From: Actinomycetales bacterium UBA1383
GTDB lineage: Bacteria; Actinomycetota; Actinomycetes; Actinomycetales; Actinomycetaceae
DNA: 60,849 nucleotides
Direction of reading: 5' to 3'
Assembly (NCBI GenBank): GCA_002305415.1
Contig: DBQX01000111.1
Span: 1-60,849 of the forward strand
This document shows positions 18,437 through 26,441 of this stretch, piece after piece. The notes beneath the pieces were generated by a model. The model worked only from the letters and a program-made list of their open reading frames with translations, had not been told where the DNA came from and did not search any database. The position numbers and the translations under genes are program-made. Every line of letters begins with the position of its first letter. Within the stretch, counting starts at the first letter, position 1.

Positions 18437-18475
18437 GCGATACGCGGGGGCCGCGACTCCCCGGGGGTGTATCGC
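18437..18475. repeat. Second inverted repeat with GCGATAC arms
   Basis: GCGATAC (18437-18443) pairs with GTATCGC (18469-18475) across 25 G/C-rich bases that contain a smaller GGGG/CCCC stem. The arms match the core of the inverted repeat at 18316-18350, so the motif occurs four times within 160 bases. Confidence 0.7.
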
Positions 18476-18493
18476 ATCACGGCGGCAAGAGCG

Positions 18494-18581
18494 CCTCAGC
18501 CGGCGGCGTCGCCCCCCTCAGCCGGCGGCGTCGCCCCCCTCAGCCGACGGCGTCGCCCCCCTCAGCCGGTGGCGTCGCGCG
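18494..18581. repeat. 22-bp tandem repeat derived from the 3' end of aroQ
   Basis: Four contiguous 22-base units (18494-18515, 18516-18537, 18538-18559, 18560-18581) with one or two substitutions each. The last unit, read on the minus strand, is the final codons and TGA stop of aroQ (stop at 18564-18562). The other three lie downstream, so the tail of the gene has been copied outward. The unit is not a multiple of three. Confidence 0.9.
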
Positions 18582-18882
18582 CGATCTGCTCGTGGTGGTG
18601 GATGACCTCGGCCACGATGAAGTTCAGGAACTTCTCTGCGAAGACGGGGTCCAGTCCTGACTCGTCCGCGAGCATGCGCAACCGCGCCACCTGGCGCTGC
18701 TCGCGCTCCGCGTCGGCCGGCGGCAGGTTGAGGCGTGCCTTGAGGACGCCCACCTTCTGCGTGCACCGGAACCGCTCGGCGAGCAGGTGGACGAGCGCCG
18801 CGTCGATGTTGTCGATGGTGCGGCGGTATTCGCGCAGTTCGTCGGGGACCTCGGGACCCTCCGGACTGGCGTGCGCGCCCAT
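18562..18882 (-). CDS. Chorismate mutase (AroQ type)
   Basis: Converts chorismate to prephenate, the branch to phenylalanine and tyrosine. It is 106 residues, all helical in pattern, with RRTIDNIDAALVHLLAERF and the following KVGVLKARLNLPPADAERE typical of the single-domain AroQ family (compare the 105-residue mycobacterial intracellular enzyme). No signal peptide is present, so it acts in the cytoplasm. ATG 18882 overlaps the clpX stop as TGATG. Its last codons form one unit of a 22-base tandem repeat. Confidence 0.88.
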   Translation of the reverse strand: MGAHASPEGPEVPDELREYRRTIDNIDAALVHLLAERFRCTQKVGVLKARLNLPPADAEREQRQVARLRMLADESGLDPVFAEKFLNFIVAEVIHHHEQIARDATG

Positions 18883-20141
18883 CAGGCCGACTTCTCCCGC
18901 GGGACGCGCCGCTGCCGGTGCGTGATGATCGTCGGCTGGGCATCGCCGTTGATCACGTCGTCGGTGATCACGACCTTGGCGACATCGTTGCGGGATGGGA
19001 TGTCGAACATGACCTCGCGGAGCACGTTCTCGAGGATGGACCGCAGGCCGCGCGCACCGGTCCCACGTTCGAGGGCGGCGTCGGCAACCGCCTCCACCGC
19101 TTCGCGGGTGAACTCGAGCTCGACGCCGTCCATCTCCATGATGCGCTGGTACTGCCGGACGAGGGCGTTACGCGGCTCCACGAGGATGCGGACGAGCGCG
19201 TCCCGGTCGAGTTTGGTGACCGTCGCGACCACGGGGAGCCGCCCGACGAACTCGGGGATGAGCCCGAACTTGTGCAGGTCCTCGGGCCGTACCTCGGCGA
19301 AGATGTCGGCGTCGTCGTTCTTCTCGTGCAGGGGCGCCCCGAAGCCGATGCCCCGCCGTCCGATGCGGGACGTGATGATGTCCTCCAGCCCGGCGAACGC
19401 CCCGGCGACGATGAACAGCACATTCGTGGTGTCGATCTGCAGGAACTCCTGGTGCGGGTGCTTCCGGCCGCCCTGCGGTGGCACGGACGCCTGGGTGCCC
19501 TCGATGATCTTCAGGAGTGCCTGCTGCACGCCCTCGCCCGAGACGTCGCGGGTGATCGAGGGGTTCTCCGACTTGCGGGCGATCTTGTCGATCTCGTCGA
19601 TGTAGATGATGCCCTGCTCGGCGCGCTTGGTGTCGAAGTCGGCGGCCTGGATGAGCTTCAGCAGGATGTTCTCCACGTCCTCGCCGACATAGCCCGCCTC
19701 TGTCAGGGCCGTGGCGTCGGCGATCGCGAACGGCACGTTCAGCATCTTCGCGAGGGTCTGGGCGAGGTAGGTCTTGCCGGTGCCGGTGGGGCCGATGAGG
19801 AGGATGTTCGACTTCTGCAACTCCACGCCGTCGTCATCCTTGCCGACCCGGCTCTGGATGCGCTTGTAGTGGTTGTACACCGCGACCGAGAGTGACCGCT
19901 TGGCGCTGTCCTGCCCGATGACGTACTGCTCCAGGAAGTCGTAGATCTCCCGGGGCTTGGGCAGCTTGCCCATGCCGTGGGAGTCGGTGGAGTGGTTCAG
20001 CTCCTCCTCGATGATCTCGTTGCACAGCTCGATGCACTCATCGCAGATGTACACTCCCGGGCCACCGATGAGCTTCCGCACCTGCTTCTGGCTCTTGGAG
20101 CAGAAGGAGCACTTCAACAGTTCCGCGCCGTCGGCTCGCAC
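18882..20141 (-). CDS. clpX: ATP-dependent Clp protease ATP-binding subunit ClpX
   Basis: AAA+ unfoldase that feeds proteins to ClpP. It is 419 residues with an N-terminal zinc finger (CSFC ... CDEC at about 11-37), Walker A GPTGTGKT, Walker B IIYIDEIDK and a conserved RIGRRGIGFG loop region. The GTG start at 20141 is preceded by GGAGGTG with a short spacer. It lies downstream of clpP1 and clpP2 and 139 bases from clpP2; aroQ is coupled behind it. Confidence 0.97.
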   Translation of the reverse strand: MRADGAELLKCSFCSKSQKQVRKLIGGPGVYICDECIELCNEIIEEELNHSTDSHGMGKLPKPREIYDFLEQYVIGQDSAKRSLSVAVYNHYKRIQSRVGKDDDGVELQKSNILLIGPTGTGKTYLAQTLAKMLNVPFAIADATALTEAGYVGEDVENILLKLIQAADFDTKRAEQGIIYIDEIDKIARKSENPSITRDVSGEGVQQALLKIIEGTQASVPPQGGRKHPHQEFLQIDTTNVLFIVAGAFAGLEDIITSRIGRRGIGFGAPLHEKNDDADIFAEVRPEDLHKFGLIPEFVGRLPVVATVTKLDRDALVRILVEPRNALVRQYQRIMEMDGVELEFTREAVEAVADAALERGTGARGLRSILENVLREVMFDIPSRNDVAKVVITDDVINGDAQPTIITHRQRRVPREKSA

Positions 20142-20280
20142 GCCACCTCCATCCGGTTCACCTCACCCCATCGAACACCATTGCAGGGGTCGTGTCCCAA
20201 CGAAGCGAGCAGCCTCTGACAAGCATGCGCGCCATGCCGGGCAACTTCAAACGCATTTGGCCCGGCGTGGCGCGCCCGCC

Positions 20281-20949
20281 TCACTTCCTTGCCAGCACCG
20301 GCGCCTTCCGCGGTGAGAGCACCTGGTCGACCAGCCCGTATTCCACCGCCTGCTGGGCCGTCAGGATCTTGTCACGCTCGATGTCGTTGCGGACCTTCTC
20401 GACGCTCTGCCCGGAGTGGGCCGCGATGGTCTCCTCCAGCCACTCACGCATCCTGATCATCTCGTTCGCCTGGATCTCGATGTCGGAGGCCTGGGCGTAC
20501 CCGCTGCCCTGCAGGGCCGGCTGGTGGATCAGCACGCGGGCGTTCGGCAACGCCAGTCGCTTGCCCGGGGAGCCCGCCGCCAGGAGGACGGCCGCCGCGG
20601 AGGCCGCCTGCCCGAGGCACACCGTCTGGATCTGCGGCTTGATGTACTGCATCGTGTCGTAGATCGCGGTGAGCGCCGTGAAGGAGCCTCCGGGCGAGTT
20701 GATGTACATGGTGATCAGCCCGTCGGGGTCCTGCGACTCGAGGACGAGCAACTGCGCCATCACGTCATCCGCCGAGGCGTCATCGACCTGGACGCCCAGG
20801 AAGATGATGCGGTCCTCGAACAGCTTCGTGTACGGGTCCTGGCGCTTGAAGCCGTAGGCGGTGCGCTCCTCGAACTGCGGCAGCACGTAACGGGACGACG
20901 GCGCGGCCGTCCCGCCAAAGGCCTGGGCACGGGGGGAGAGATCGTTCAT
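20281..20949 (-). CDS. clpP2: ATP-dependent Clp protease proteolytic subunit ClpP2
   Basis: Serine peptidase subunit, 222 residues, with catalytic Ser117 (GQAASAAA), His142 (NARVLIHQPA) and Asp193 (IERDKILTA). Actinomycetes need two different ClpP rings; this one matches ClpP2 by its longer N-terminus and GQAASAAA motif. It begins at ATG 20949, 10 nt after the clpP1 stop, and is co-transcribed with it. Confidence 0.95.
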   Translation of the reverse strand: MNDLSPRAQAFGGTAAPSSRYVLPQFEERTAYGFKRQDPYTKLFEDRIIFLGVQVDDASADDVMAQLLVLESQDPDGLITMYINSPGGSFTALTAIYDTMQYIKPQIQTVCLGQAASAAAVLLAAGSPGKRLALPNARVLIHQPALQGSGYAQASDIEIQANEMIRMREWLEETIAAHSGQSVEKVRNDIERDKILTAQQAVEYGLVDQVLSPRKAPVLARK

Positions 20950-20959
20950 GGTGCTGTCC

Positions 20960-21565
20960 TTACTCCAGGCCGCCGCTGCCGGTCACGGAACCGGCGTGGG
21001 TGACGACATGATCGATGAAGCCGTACTCGCGGGCCTCCTCCGCGTTGAACCAGCGGTCCCGGTCCGAGTCGGACATGACCTGCTCCACGGACTTGCCCGT
21101 CTGCTGGGCCGTCAGCTCGGCCAGCACCTGCTTCATGTTGAGGATGAGCTGGGCGTTGATCCTGATGTCGGTCACGGTGCCCCCGATGCCGCCGGACGGC
21201 TGGTGCATCATGATCCGGGCGTGCGGGGTGGCGTACCGCTTCCCGGGGGCCCCGGAGGAGAGCAGGAACTGTCCCATCGAGGCGGCGAGCCCGGTGGCCA
21301 CGGTGGCGACGTCCGGCTGGATGTACTGCATCGTGTCGTAGATCGCCATGCCGGCGGTGATGGAGCCGCCGGGCGAGTTGATGTAGAGGTAGATGTCCTT
21401 CTTCGGGTCCTCCGCGGCGAGCAGCAGCATCTGGGCGCAGATCGCGTTGGCGTTCTCGTCACGGACCTCGGTCCCGAGCCAGATGATGCGCTCGCGGAGG
21501 AGCCGGTTGTAGATGTGGTCGTTCAGACCGAACGACATCCCCTCGGCCCTGGCACGCTCAATCAC
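20960..21565 (-). CDS. clpP1: ATP-dependent Clp protease proteolytic subunit ClpP1
   Basis: Serine peptidase subunit, 201 residues, with Ser96 (TGLAASMGQFLL), His121 (ARIMMHQP) and Asp170 (SDSDRDRWF). It assembles with ClpP2 into a mixed two-ring protease. The GTG start at 21565 is supported by AAGGAG at 21576-21571. A TAGATT -10 box and a possible ClgR operator lie upstream, so clpP1P2 appears to have its own promoter separate from tig. Confidence 0.95.
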   Translation of the reverse strand: MIERARAEGMSFGLNDHIYNRLLRERIIWLGTEVRDENANAICAQMLLLAAEDPKKDIYLYINSPGGSITAGMAIYDTMQYIQPDVATVATGLAASMGQFLLSSGAPGKRYATPHARIMMHQPSGGIGGTVTDIRINAQLILNMKQVLAELTAQQTGKSVEQVMSDSDRDRWFNAEEAREYGFIDHVVTHAGSVTGSGGLE

Positions 21566-21597
21566 GGGTTCTCCTTGTCAACGGTTCGGCTACTGGC

Positions 21598-21655
21598 AAT
21601 CTAACGCGCCCGGGCGGCGCGGCCATCCGGCCCACGGGCCGTTTCGCTCTCGGCG
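21598..21655 (-). promoter_or_regulatory. clpP1P2 promoter with a candidate ClgR box
   Basis: TAGATT (21603-21598) is a good -10 box about 33 bases before the clpP1 start. Upstream, CGCCGAGAGCGAA (21655-21643, minus strand) fits the core CGCYNANRGCGWW published for ClgR, the actinobacterial activator of clp genes. Its centre would lie near -59, a usual activator position. The match is by eye against one remembered consensus. Confidence 0.45.
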
Positions 21656-21660
21656 CACCA

Positions 21661-21684
21661 AGGGCCCGGCATGACCGGGCCCCT
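21661..21684 (-). terminator. Hairpin just after the tig stop
   Basis: GGGCCCGG (21662-21669) and CCGGGCCC (21675-21682) form an 8-bp stem with a 5-base loop directly downstream of the tig stop codon. On the minus strand it is followed by TTGG, only weakly T-rich. It probably separates tig from clpP1P2. Confidence 0.55.
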
Positions 21685-21687
21685 GTG

Positions 21688-23061
21688 TCACCTGGCGTCG
21701 TCGTCCGCGTCCGGTTCCTCGTCGACCAGGGCGTCGGCGACGTCGTCGACGTCGTCATCCCCGTCGTCCGCGGCCTCCTCCTCGTCCGAGCCGATGAAGG
21801 CGGACAGGTCGACCGGGTTGCCCGCTCCGTCCTGCACCCGCACCTCCCGCAGGGCGACGGCGAGGGACTTGTTCCGGGCAAGCTCGGCGACGAACGCCGG
21901 GATCTGGCCGTTCTGGTCTGCGAAGGTGATGAACTCGGACGGGTCCATGCCGTACCGCTGCGCCGTGGTGAACAGGTACTGCAGCAGCTCGTCCTGCGTG
22001 ACCTCCACGCCCTGGGCCTCGGCCAGGACGTCCAGCAACAGCTGGTCGCGCAGGGCCTGCTCCGTCTCCTCGCGGATCTCCTCGCCGTGGGCGTCGTCCT
22101 CGTCCTTGCCCTCACGCTCCAGGTGCGCCTTGATCTCGGCCTCCACGATGCGCCGCGGTACCGGGACGTCGGTGTTCTCGCGCAGGTGGACGAGCAGCGC
22201 CTCGCGCGCCGCCACCGCCTGGGACGCGGCCTTGTCCGCGGCCACGGACGTGCGCAGGCTCTCGCGCAGTTCCGCGATCGTGTCGAACTCGGAGGCCAGT
22301 TCGGCGAACTCGTCATCCGCGTCGGGCAGCTCGCGTTCCTTCACCGCCGTGAGTGTCACGGCGACCTCGGCCTCCTCGTCGGCGTGCTCGCCGGCCACGA
22401 GGCGTGTGGTGAACGTCTTCTGCTCACCGGCACCCATGCCGACGAGCGCCTCGTCGAGGCCATCGATCATCGTGCCGGCGCCCACCTGGTACGAGATGTC
22501 CGAGACGGACTCGATCTCCTCCTCGCCGATCGTCGCCAGCAGGTCGATGACGACGAAGTCACCGTCCCGGGCGGGCCGATCCACCCCGGTAAGGGTGGCG
22601 AAACGCTCCCGCAGGGAGGTGAGGCGTGCCTCGACGTCGTCGTCGGTCACCTCGACTGCCTCCACCTCCAGCGTCACCTTCGACAGGTCGGGCAGGACAA
22701 TCTCGGGCCGGACATCCACCTCGGCGGTGAACACCAGCTGGCCGCCGGGCGGGCCGGAGACCGCGGGCACCTCGGTGACGTCCACGTCCGGGCTGCCGAG
22801 CGCCTTCAGGTCGTTGGCGACGATCGCGTCCCGGTAGAGGCGCGGCAGGACGGCGTTGACCGCCTGCTCGATCACGGCGCCGCGCCCGATGCGCTGGTCG
22901 ATGATGCGGGCCGGCACCTTGCCGCGCCGGAAACCGGGGATGCTGACCTGGCCCGCGATCTCGCGGTAAGCGGCGTCGATGTCCTTCTTGAGCTCCTCGT
23001 AGGGGGCTTCCACGGTGAGCTTGACGCGCGTGGGCTCGAGGGTCTCGACGGCGCTCTTCAC
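21688..23061 (-). CDS. tig: Trigger factor (ribosome-bound chaperone, peptidyl-prolyl isomerase)
   Basis: Binds the ribosome exit tunnel and helps new chains to fold. It has 457 residues: an N-terminal ribosome-binding domain with the signature PGFRRGKVPA at about residue 39, a central FKBP-like domain starting near GDFVVIDL, a helical C-domain and a strongly acidic tail ending DEEPDADDDAR. GTG 23061 is chosen because it gives MKSAVETLEPTRVKLTVE, the usual N-terminus, with GGAGA upstream; the open frame reaching 23172 runs into tRNA-Gly. Confidence 0.95.
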   Translation of the reverse strand: MKSAVETLEPTRVKLTVEAPYEELKKDIDAAYREIAGQVSIPGFRRGKVPARIIDQRIGRGAVIEQAVNAVLPRLYRDAIVANDLKALGSPDVDVTEVPAVSGPPGGQLVFTAEVDVRPEIVLPDLSKVTLEVEAVEVTDDDVEARLTSLRERFATLTGVDRPARDGDFVVIDLLATIGEEEIESVSDISYQVGAGTMIDGLDEALVGMGAGEQKTFTTRLVAGEHADEEAEVAVTLTAVKERELPDADDEFAELASEFDTIAELRESLRTSVAADKAASQAVAAREALLVHLRENTDVPVPRRIVEAEIKAHLEREGKDEDDAHGEEIREETEQALRDQLLLDVLAEAQGVEVTQDELLQYLFTTAQRYGMDPSEFITFADQNGQIPAFVAELARNKSLAVALREVRVQDGAGNPVDLSAFIGSDEEEAADDGDDDVDDVADALVDEEPDADDDAR

Positions 23062-23112
23062 AGGTGATCTCCAATCGTTGGGAATGCCCATCGGGGCTCG
23101 GATCCGTCCAGA

Positions 23113-23186
23113 TGGAGCGGATGACGGGAATCGAACCCGCACCATCAGCTTGGAAGGCTGAGGCTCTACCATTGAGCTACATCCGC
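23113..23186 (-). tRNA. tRNA-Gly (anticodon TCC)
   Basis: A complete cloverleaf: acceptor GCGGATG pairs with CATCCGC, the anticodon loop is CTTCCAA and the T-arm reads GGTTCGATTCC. The 3' CCA is encoded (23115-23113). It reads GGA and GGG codons. It lies just upstream of tig on the same strand. Confidence 0.95.
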
Positions 23187-23325
23187 ACGCGCCTTCAGGC
23201 GGCTGGACGATTCTATCGCCCGGCTCTGGATGCGTCGAACTGCCCCCTCGCCTGCCGGGCGGTCCCGACCACCCCGATGCGCGAACTACAATGGCGTACC
23301 GTCACGGCAACCGTGGCGACGACTC

Positions 23326-23402
23326 CGGGGTGTAGCGCAGTTTGGTAGCGCACCTGCTTTGGGAGCAGGGGGTCGTGGGTTCGAATCCCGCCACCCCGAC
23401 CA
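23326..23402 (+). tRNA. tRNA-Pro (anticodon TGG)
   Basis: Acceptor CGGGGTG pairs with CACCCCG, the anticodon loop is TTTGGGA and the T-arm reads GGGTTCGAATCCC. ACCA ends the gene, so CCA is encoded. The next coding start is only 22 bases downstream. Confidence 0.95.
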
Positions 23403-23424
23403 GCCCCCCGGGCAGACTGGCTCC

Positions 23425-24396
23425 GTGACGAGCAGTGACATGCCGCCGCTCCTGCCCGGCGCCATCGAGAACGACGTGGCGCCACTGGTACCCGTCTGCG
23501 CACCGGGTGACCACGCAGCGGCGGTCCGCGCCGGCCTGCGCCGCCAGCCCTTCGACACCGTCGCGGACATCGCCGTCCTCGACGATGGCCACCTGGTGGG
23601 CCTCATCCCGGCCGAACGCCTCCTGTCCGCGGCCGACGACGACCTTGCCTCGGCGCTGATGGACGTGGACCCACCCGTCGTCGCACCCGGGCTCGACCAG
23701 GAGAAGGCCGCGTGGAAGGCCGTCCAGCACGGCGAGTCCAGCCTCGCCGTCGTGGACGGTGAGGGCACGTTCCGAGGGCTCGTCCCCCCGGCACGGCTCA
23801 TGGGAGTGCTGCTCCAGGAGCACGACGAGGACGTCACACGGCTCGCGGGCATGACCATCTCCTCCGCACGGGAGGCGAGCGAGGAACCGCTCCGCGCCCG
23901 GCTGCGTCATCGCGCGCCGTGGCTGCTGGTGGGCCTGGCGGGGGCGGTCGTCGCCGCGTCGTTGGTGAGCGGGTTCGAGGAACACCTCTCCCGCGACCTC
24001 CGCCTCGCGTTCTTCGTGCCCGGAGTGGTCTACCTGGCCGACGCCGTCGGCACCCAGACGGAGGCACTCATCATCCGGGGGTTGTCCGTCGGGGTGTCGG
24101 TGCGGCGCGTACTGCGGCTCGAGGTCCTGACGGGCGTCGGCCTCGGACTGCTGTTGGGGGTGCTCACCCTGCCGGTGGTCTGGGTCGCCTTCGGCGCCCG
24201 CGAACTCGCCGTCGTCGTGGCGGTCGCCCTGTTCGCGGCCTGCACGGTGGCGACGGCGATCGCGATGGCGCTGCCGTTGCTGATGGCGCGGCTGGGCCGG
24301 GATCCCGCTTACGGCAGCGGGCCGCTCGCCACGGTCATCCAGGACCTGTTGTCGCTGCTCATCTACTTCATCGTGGCGGCGCTGCTGCTCCCCTGA
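23425..24396 (+). CDS. MgtE-like divalent cation transporter with CBS pair
   Basis: A 323-residue membrane protein. The first half has a CBS-type tandem (FDTVADIAVLDDGHLVGLIP ... SSLAVVDGEGTFRGLVPP), and the second half has five hydrophobic segments, including FFVPGVVYLADAVGTQTEAL, which matches the conserved pore-region helix of MgtE Mg2+ channels. The N-terminal MgtE helical domain is missing, so it is shorter than typical MgtE (about 450). GTG 23425 is the first plausible start after tRNA-Pro; upstream codons in this frame overlap the tRNA. The ion is inferred to be Mg2+ or Co2+. Confidence 0.75.
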   Translation: MTSSDMPPLLPGAIENDVAPLVPVCAPGDHAAAVRAGLRRQPFDTVADIAVLDDGHLVGLIPAERLLSAADDDLASALMDVDPPVVAPGLDQEKAAWKAVQHGESSLAVVDGEGTFRGLVPPARLMGVLLQEHDEDVTRLAGMTISSAREASEEPLRARLRHRAPWLLVGLAGAVVAASLVSGFEEHLSRDLRLAFFVPGVVYLADAVGTQTEALIIRGLSVGVSVRRVLRLEVLTGVGLGLLLGVLTLPVVWVAFGARELAVVVAVALFAACTVATAIAMALPLLMARLGRDPAYGSGPLATVIQDLLSLLIYFIVAALLLP

Positions 24397-24401
24397 GGGC
24401 C

Positions 24402-25154
24402 TCAGAGCAGCAGGTTCACCGCGGAGACGAGGGTCAGGCCGATCACGAGCTTCTCGAACAACTGCTGGTTCATCCGGGTGGCGAGCCGCCGTCCGGCGAG
24501 CGCGCCCAGCACCACCAGCGGGGCGAGCGCCGCGTTGAGGAGCAGGGACTCCCACGAGATGAGGCCGAGCCCGACCGAGAAGGGCACCTTGACCACGTTG
24601 ACGGCGAAGAAGAACCACGCGGAGGTCCCGAGGAACGCGAGCACGCCAAGCCGCCTCGCGAGGAAGTACATCGACATCACCGGCCCGCCGGCGTTCGCCA
24701 CCATGGTGGTGAAGCCCCCGAGCGTGCCGTAGACCGCCGCCACACGCCGGCGCCCGGGACCCGGCACGGAGTCGACGTCCGGCCGGCGCGGCCCGTACCG
24801 CCGCCACAGCGTCACCGTGATCAGGACGAGCAGGATGACGGCGATCACCCGGCGCACGACCGCGTCGCCGGCCACGGCCAGGAACACCGTCCCGAGGAGG
24901 ATGCCCACGAGGACCGTGGGGATGAGACGGCGCAACAGGGCGAAGTCCGCCTGTCGGCGGTACGCCCAGATCGCGAACAGGTCGCCGACGATGAGGAGGA
25001 CGAGCAGCGTCCCGGTCGAGGACTTCGCGGGGAGCACGGAGGCGAAGAGGGCGACAGCGAGGGTCCCTCCCCCCGGCAACGCCGCCTTGCTGAGGCCGAC
25101 GATGAGGGCGCCAAGCCCGAGGACAGCCCACGAGAGGGCGCTCAGCTCCGGCAT
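24402..25154 (-). CDS. TauE/SafE-family anion exporter
   Basis: A membrane protein of 250 residues with about eight hydrophobic segments in the two-repeat TauE/SafE (former DUF81) pattern: LGALIVGLSKAALPGGG in the first half and YGTLGGFTTMVANAGGPVM in the second, the two family signatures. Members move sulfite, sulfoacetate or similar anions out of the cell; the substrate here is unknown. ATG 25154 is 6 nt from a CATGAT -10 box, so it is probably leaderless. It converges on the MgtE-like gene with a 5-base gap. Confidence 0.85.
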   Translation of the reverse strand: MPELSALSWAVLGLGALIVGLSKAALPGGGTLAVALFASVLPAKSSTGTLLVLLIVGDLFAIWAYRRQADFALLRRLIPTVLVGILLGTVFLAVAGDAVVRRVIAVILLVLITVTLWRRYGPRRPDVDSVPGPGRRRVAAVYGTLGGFTTMVANAGGPVMSMYFLARRLGVLAFLGTSAWFFFAVNVVKVPFSVGLGLISWESLLLNAALAPLVVLGALAGRRLATRMNQQLFEKLVIGLTLVSAVNLLL

Positions 25155-25160
25155 CCCCCC

Positions 25161-25166
25161 ATCATG
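25161..25166 (-). promoter_or_regulatory. -10 box of the TauE-like gene
   Basis: CATGAT lies exactly 6 nt before the ATG at 25154. The same hexamer and spacing occur before the SDR gene (7225-7230) and the deaminase (54842-54847). Confidence 0.5.
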
Positions 25167-25266
25167 GCACCAGGACCCGGGAGAGCGGGCGACGCCGGCG
25201 GCGGCGCTCGCCGTGAGGACTCCGAGGACGGTGCCCCACGAGGCCAGCCAGGCGGACGGAGCGCGA

Positions 25267-25292
25267 AAAGGGGATCCCGCGACGGGATCCCC
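25267..25292 (-). terminator. Rho-independent terminator of rpmF
   Basis: A perfect stem GGGGATCCCG/CGGGATCCCC with a 3-base loop, followed on the minus strand by TTTTCGC, placed 22 bases after the rpmF stop. It is one of the few junctions here with a T-run. Confidence 0.85.
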
Positions 25293-25314
25293 TCGGCTTC
25301 CGGCTCGGACCGCC

Positions 25315-25482
25315 TCAGTCCTCGACGACGAGGCCCTTCTGGTACGCCTTCGCGAGCCGCCGCGGCACCTGGATCGCCCGGCCGCGAACGCGGACGGTGA
25401 CGAGCTGGGGAAGGTCGGCCTTCCACTGGGACCGGCGCGAGCGGGTGTTGCTGCGGGACATTCTGCGCTTGGGAACAGCCAT
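25315..25482 (-). CDS. rpmF: Large ribosomal subunit protein bL32
   Basis: A 55-residue basic protein beginning MAVPKRRMSRSNTRSRRSQW, typical of L32. It contains no cysteine, so it is the zinc-free (C-minus) form. ATG 25482 is preceded by AAAGGAG. It is a single gene ending in a strong terminator. The longer open frame across it is a shadow of the YigZ gene region. Confidence 0.95.
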   Translation of the reverse strand: MAVPKRRMSRSNTRSRRSQWKADLPQLVTVRVRGRAIQVPRRLAKAYQKGLVVED

Positions 25483-25670
25483 TGCCCTGCCGCTCCTTTC
25501 AACGGGGTGAAATCGGGACCACCGACAACTGTGCCAGCACCACCCCTCCTCGTGCCAGCCGCGCAGGCGGTGCGAGGGTGTGAGATTGGCCGGATGTCGG
25601 CAACCTGACGATCCTACCCGAGTCGGCGGCACGGGAGAAAACGACGCCGCCGACACGCCTCCCGGCCCGA

Positions 25671-25676
25671 TACGCT
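25671..25676 (+). promoter_or_regulatory. -10 box of the YigZ-family gene
   Basis: TACGCT ends 7 nt before ATG 25684, placing transcription at the start codon. This supports ATG 25684 over the in-frame GTG at 25678. Confidence 0.45.
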
Positions 25677-25683
25677 GGTGCGG

Positions 25684-26319
25684 ATGTGGCTCCCCTCCGG
25701 ATACCAGGCCCACGACGAACTGGAGACCAGGCGTTCCCGGTTCCGTGCCACGCTCGTCCGGACGGATGACGAGGAGGCCGCCCGGACCGCCGTCGCCGCA
25801 GCCCAGCGGGCCCACCCCGACGCCCGCCACCACTGCTCGGCGTACATCGTCGAGATCCCGGACGCGAATCCCGTCGAGCGTTCCTCCGACGACGGCGAAC
25901 CCCCCGGCACCGCGGGCATGCCGATGCTCGACGTGCTCCGCGCCAGCGGTCTCACCAACGCGACCGTCGTCGTCACCCGCTGGTTCGGCGGCGTCAAGCT
26001 GGGAACCGGCGGGCTCGTTCGCGCCTACTCTGCCGCCACCGACCTGGTCGTCGCCGCGGCTCCACGGGTGAGACCAGTCCGCCGCACCGTCTTCGCCATC
26101 GACCTCGACCATGCCGCGGCAGGGCGTGTCCAGGCCGACCTCGTGGCGCGGGGGGTGGAGATCACCGACGCCACGTGGGCGGAGCGGGTCACCCTCCAGC
26201 TCACGCATCCCGACGACGCCGTCCTCCGCGACGTCGTCGCGCACGTGACCCATGGCGGGGCGATCCCTCGCGAAGTGGACCAGGTCGTGATCGAGGTACC
26301 CGTGGTCGCCCCGCATTGA
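25684..26319 (+). CDS. YigZ/IMPACT-family protein
   Basis: A 211-residue member of the YigZ (UPF0029/IMPACT) family. Signature stretches are HHCSAYIVE, SDDGEPPGTAGMPML and VVVTRWFGGVKLGTGGLVRAY in the N-terminal domain, followed by a ferredoxin-like C-terminal domain. Eukaryotic IMPACT regulates translation; the bacterial role is not established. It stands alone between rpmF and the cysteine operon. Confidence 0.9.
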   Translation: MWLPSGYQAHDELETRRSRFRATLVRTDDEEAARTAVAAAQRAHPDARHHCSAYIVEIPDANPVERSSDDGEPPGTAGMPMLDVLRASGLTNATVVVTRWFGGVKLGTGGLVRAYSAATDLVVAAAPRVRPVRRTVFAIDLDHAAAGRVQADLVARGVEITDATWAERVTLQLTHPDDAVLRDVVAHVTHGGAIPREVDQVVIEVPVVAPH

Positions 26320-26378
26320 GGGGCCGGACGGAATACGTTATCTTTCAACTTGTTCGCACTCGTGGAAGGGGACATACG

Positions 26379-26441
26379 ATGGCTCACCCCTCATCGCTCC
26401 TCGGGTGCGTCCTGCGCTGTCGGTGGAGCGTCGGGCTGTAG
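26379..26441 (+). CDS. Possible 20-residue leader peptide before cysK
   Basis: A short frame, MAHPSSLLGCVLRCRWSVGL, sits 66 bases before cysK with AAGGGG 9 nt upstream of its ATG. It holds two cysteines near its end (GCVLRC). Actinobacterial cysteine genes are known to be controlled by Cys-rich short leader frames, so a role in sensing cysteine supply is plausible. The frame is too short to support by coding statistics, and no clear terminator or sequestering hairpin follows. Confidence 0.35.
   Translation: MAHPSSLLGCVLRCRWSVGL

Larger units (their letters stand above)
18113..18561. other. Gene-free convergent junction filled with repeats
   Basis: The 449 bases between fadD (plus) and aroQ (minus) hold no credible gene. 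In order they contain a 15-base tandem array (18151-18285), a perfect 11-base inverted repeat (18316-18350), a second inverted repeat with the same core (18437-18475), and three downstream copies of a 22-base unit that begins inside the end of aroQ (18494-18559). Minus-strand translation of the array gives an AGAVW repeat, but I find no start context for it. Confidence 0.75.

Noticed and set aside
18151..18581. Possible CRISPR array
   Set aside because: The repeats are 15 and 22 bases, contiguous, without spacers, and no cas genes are present.
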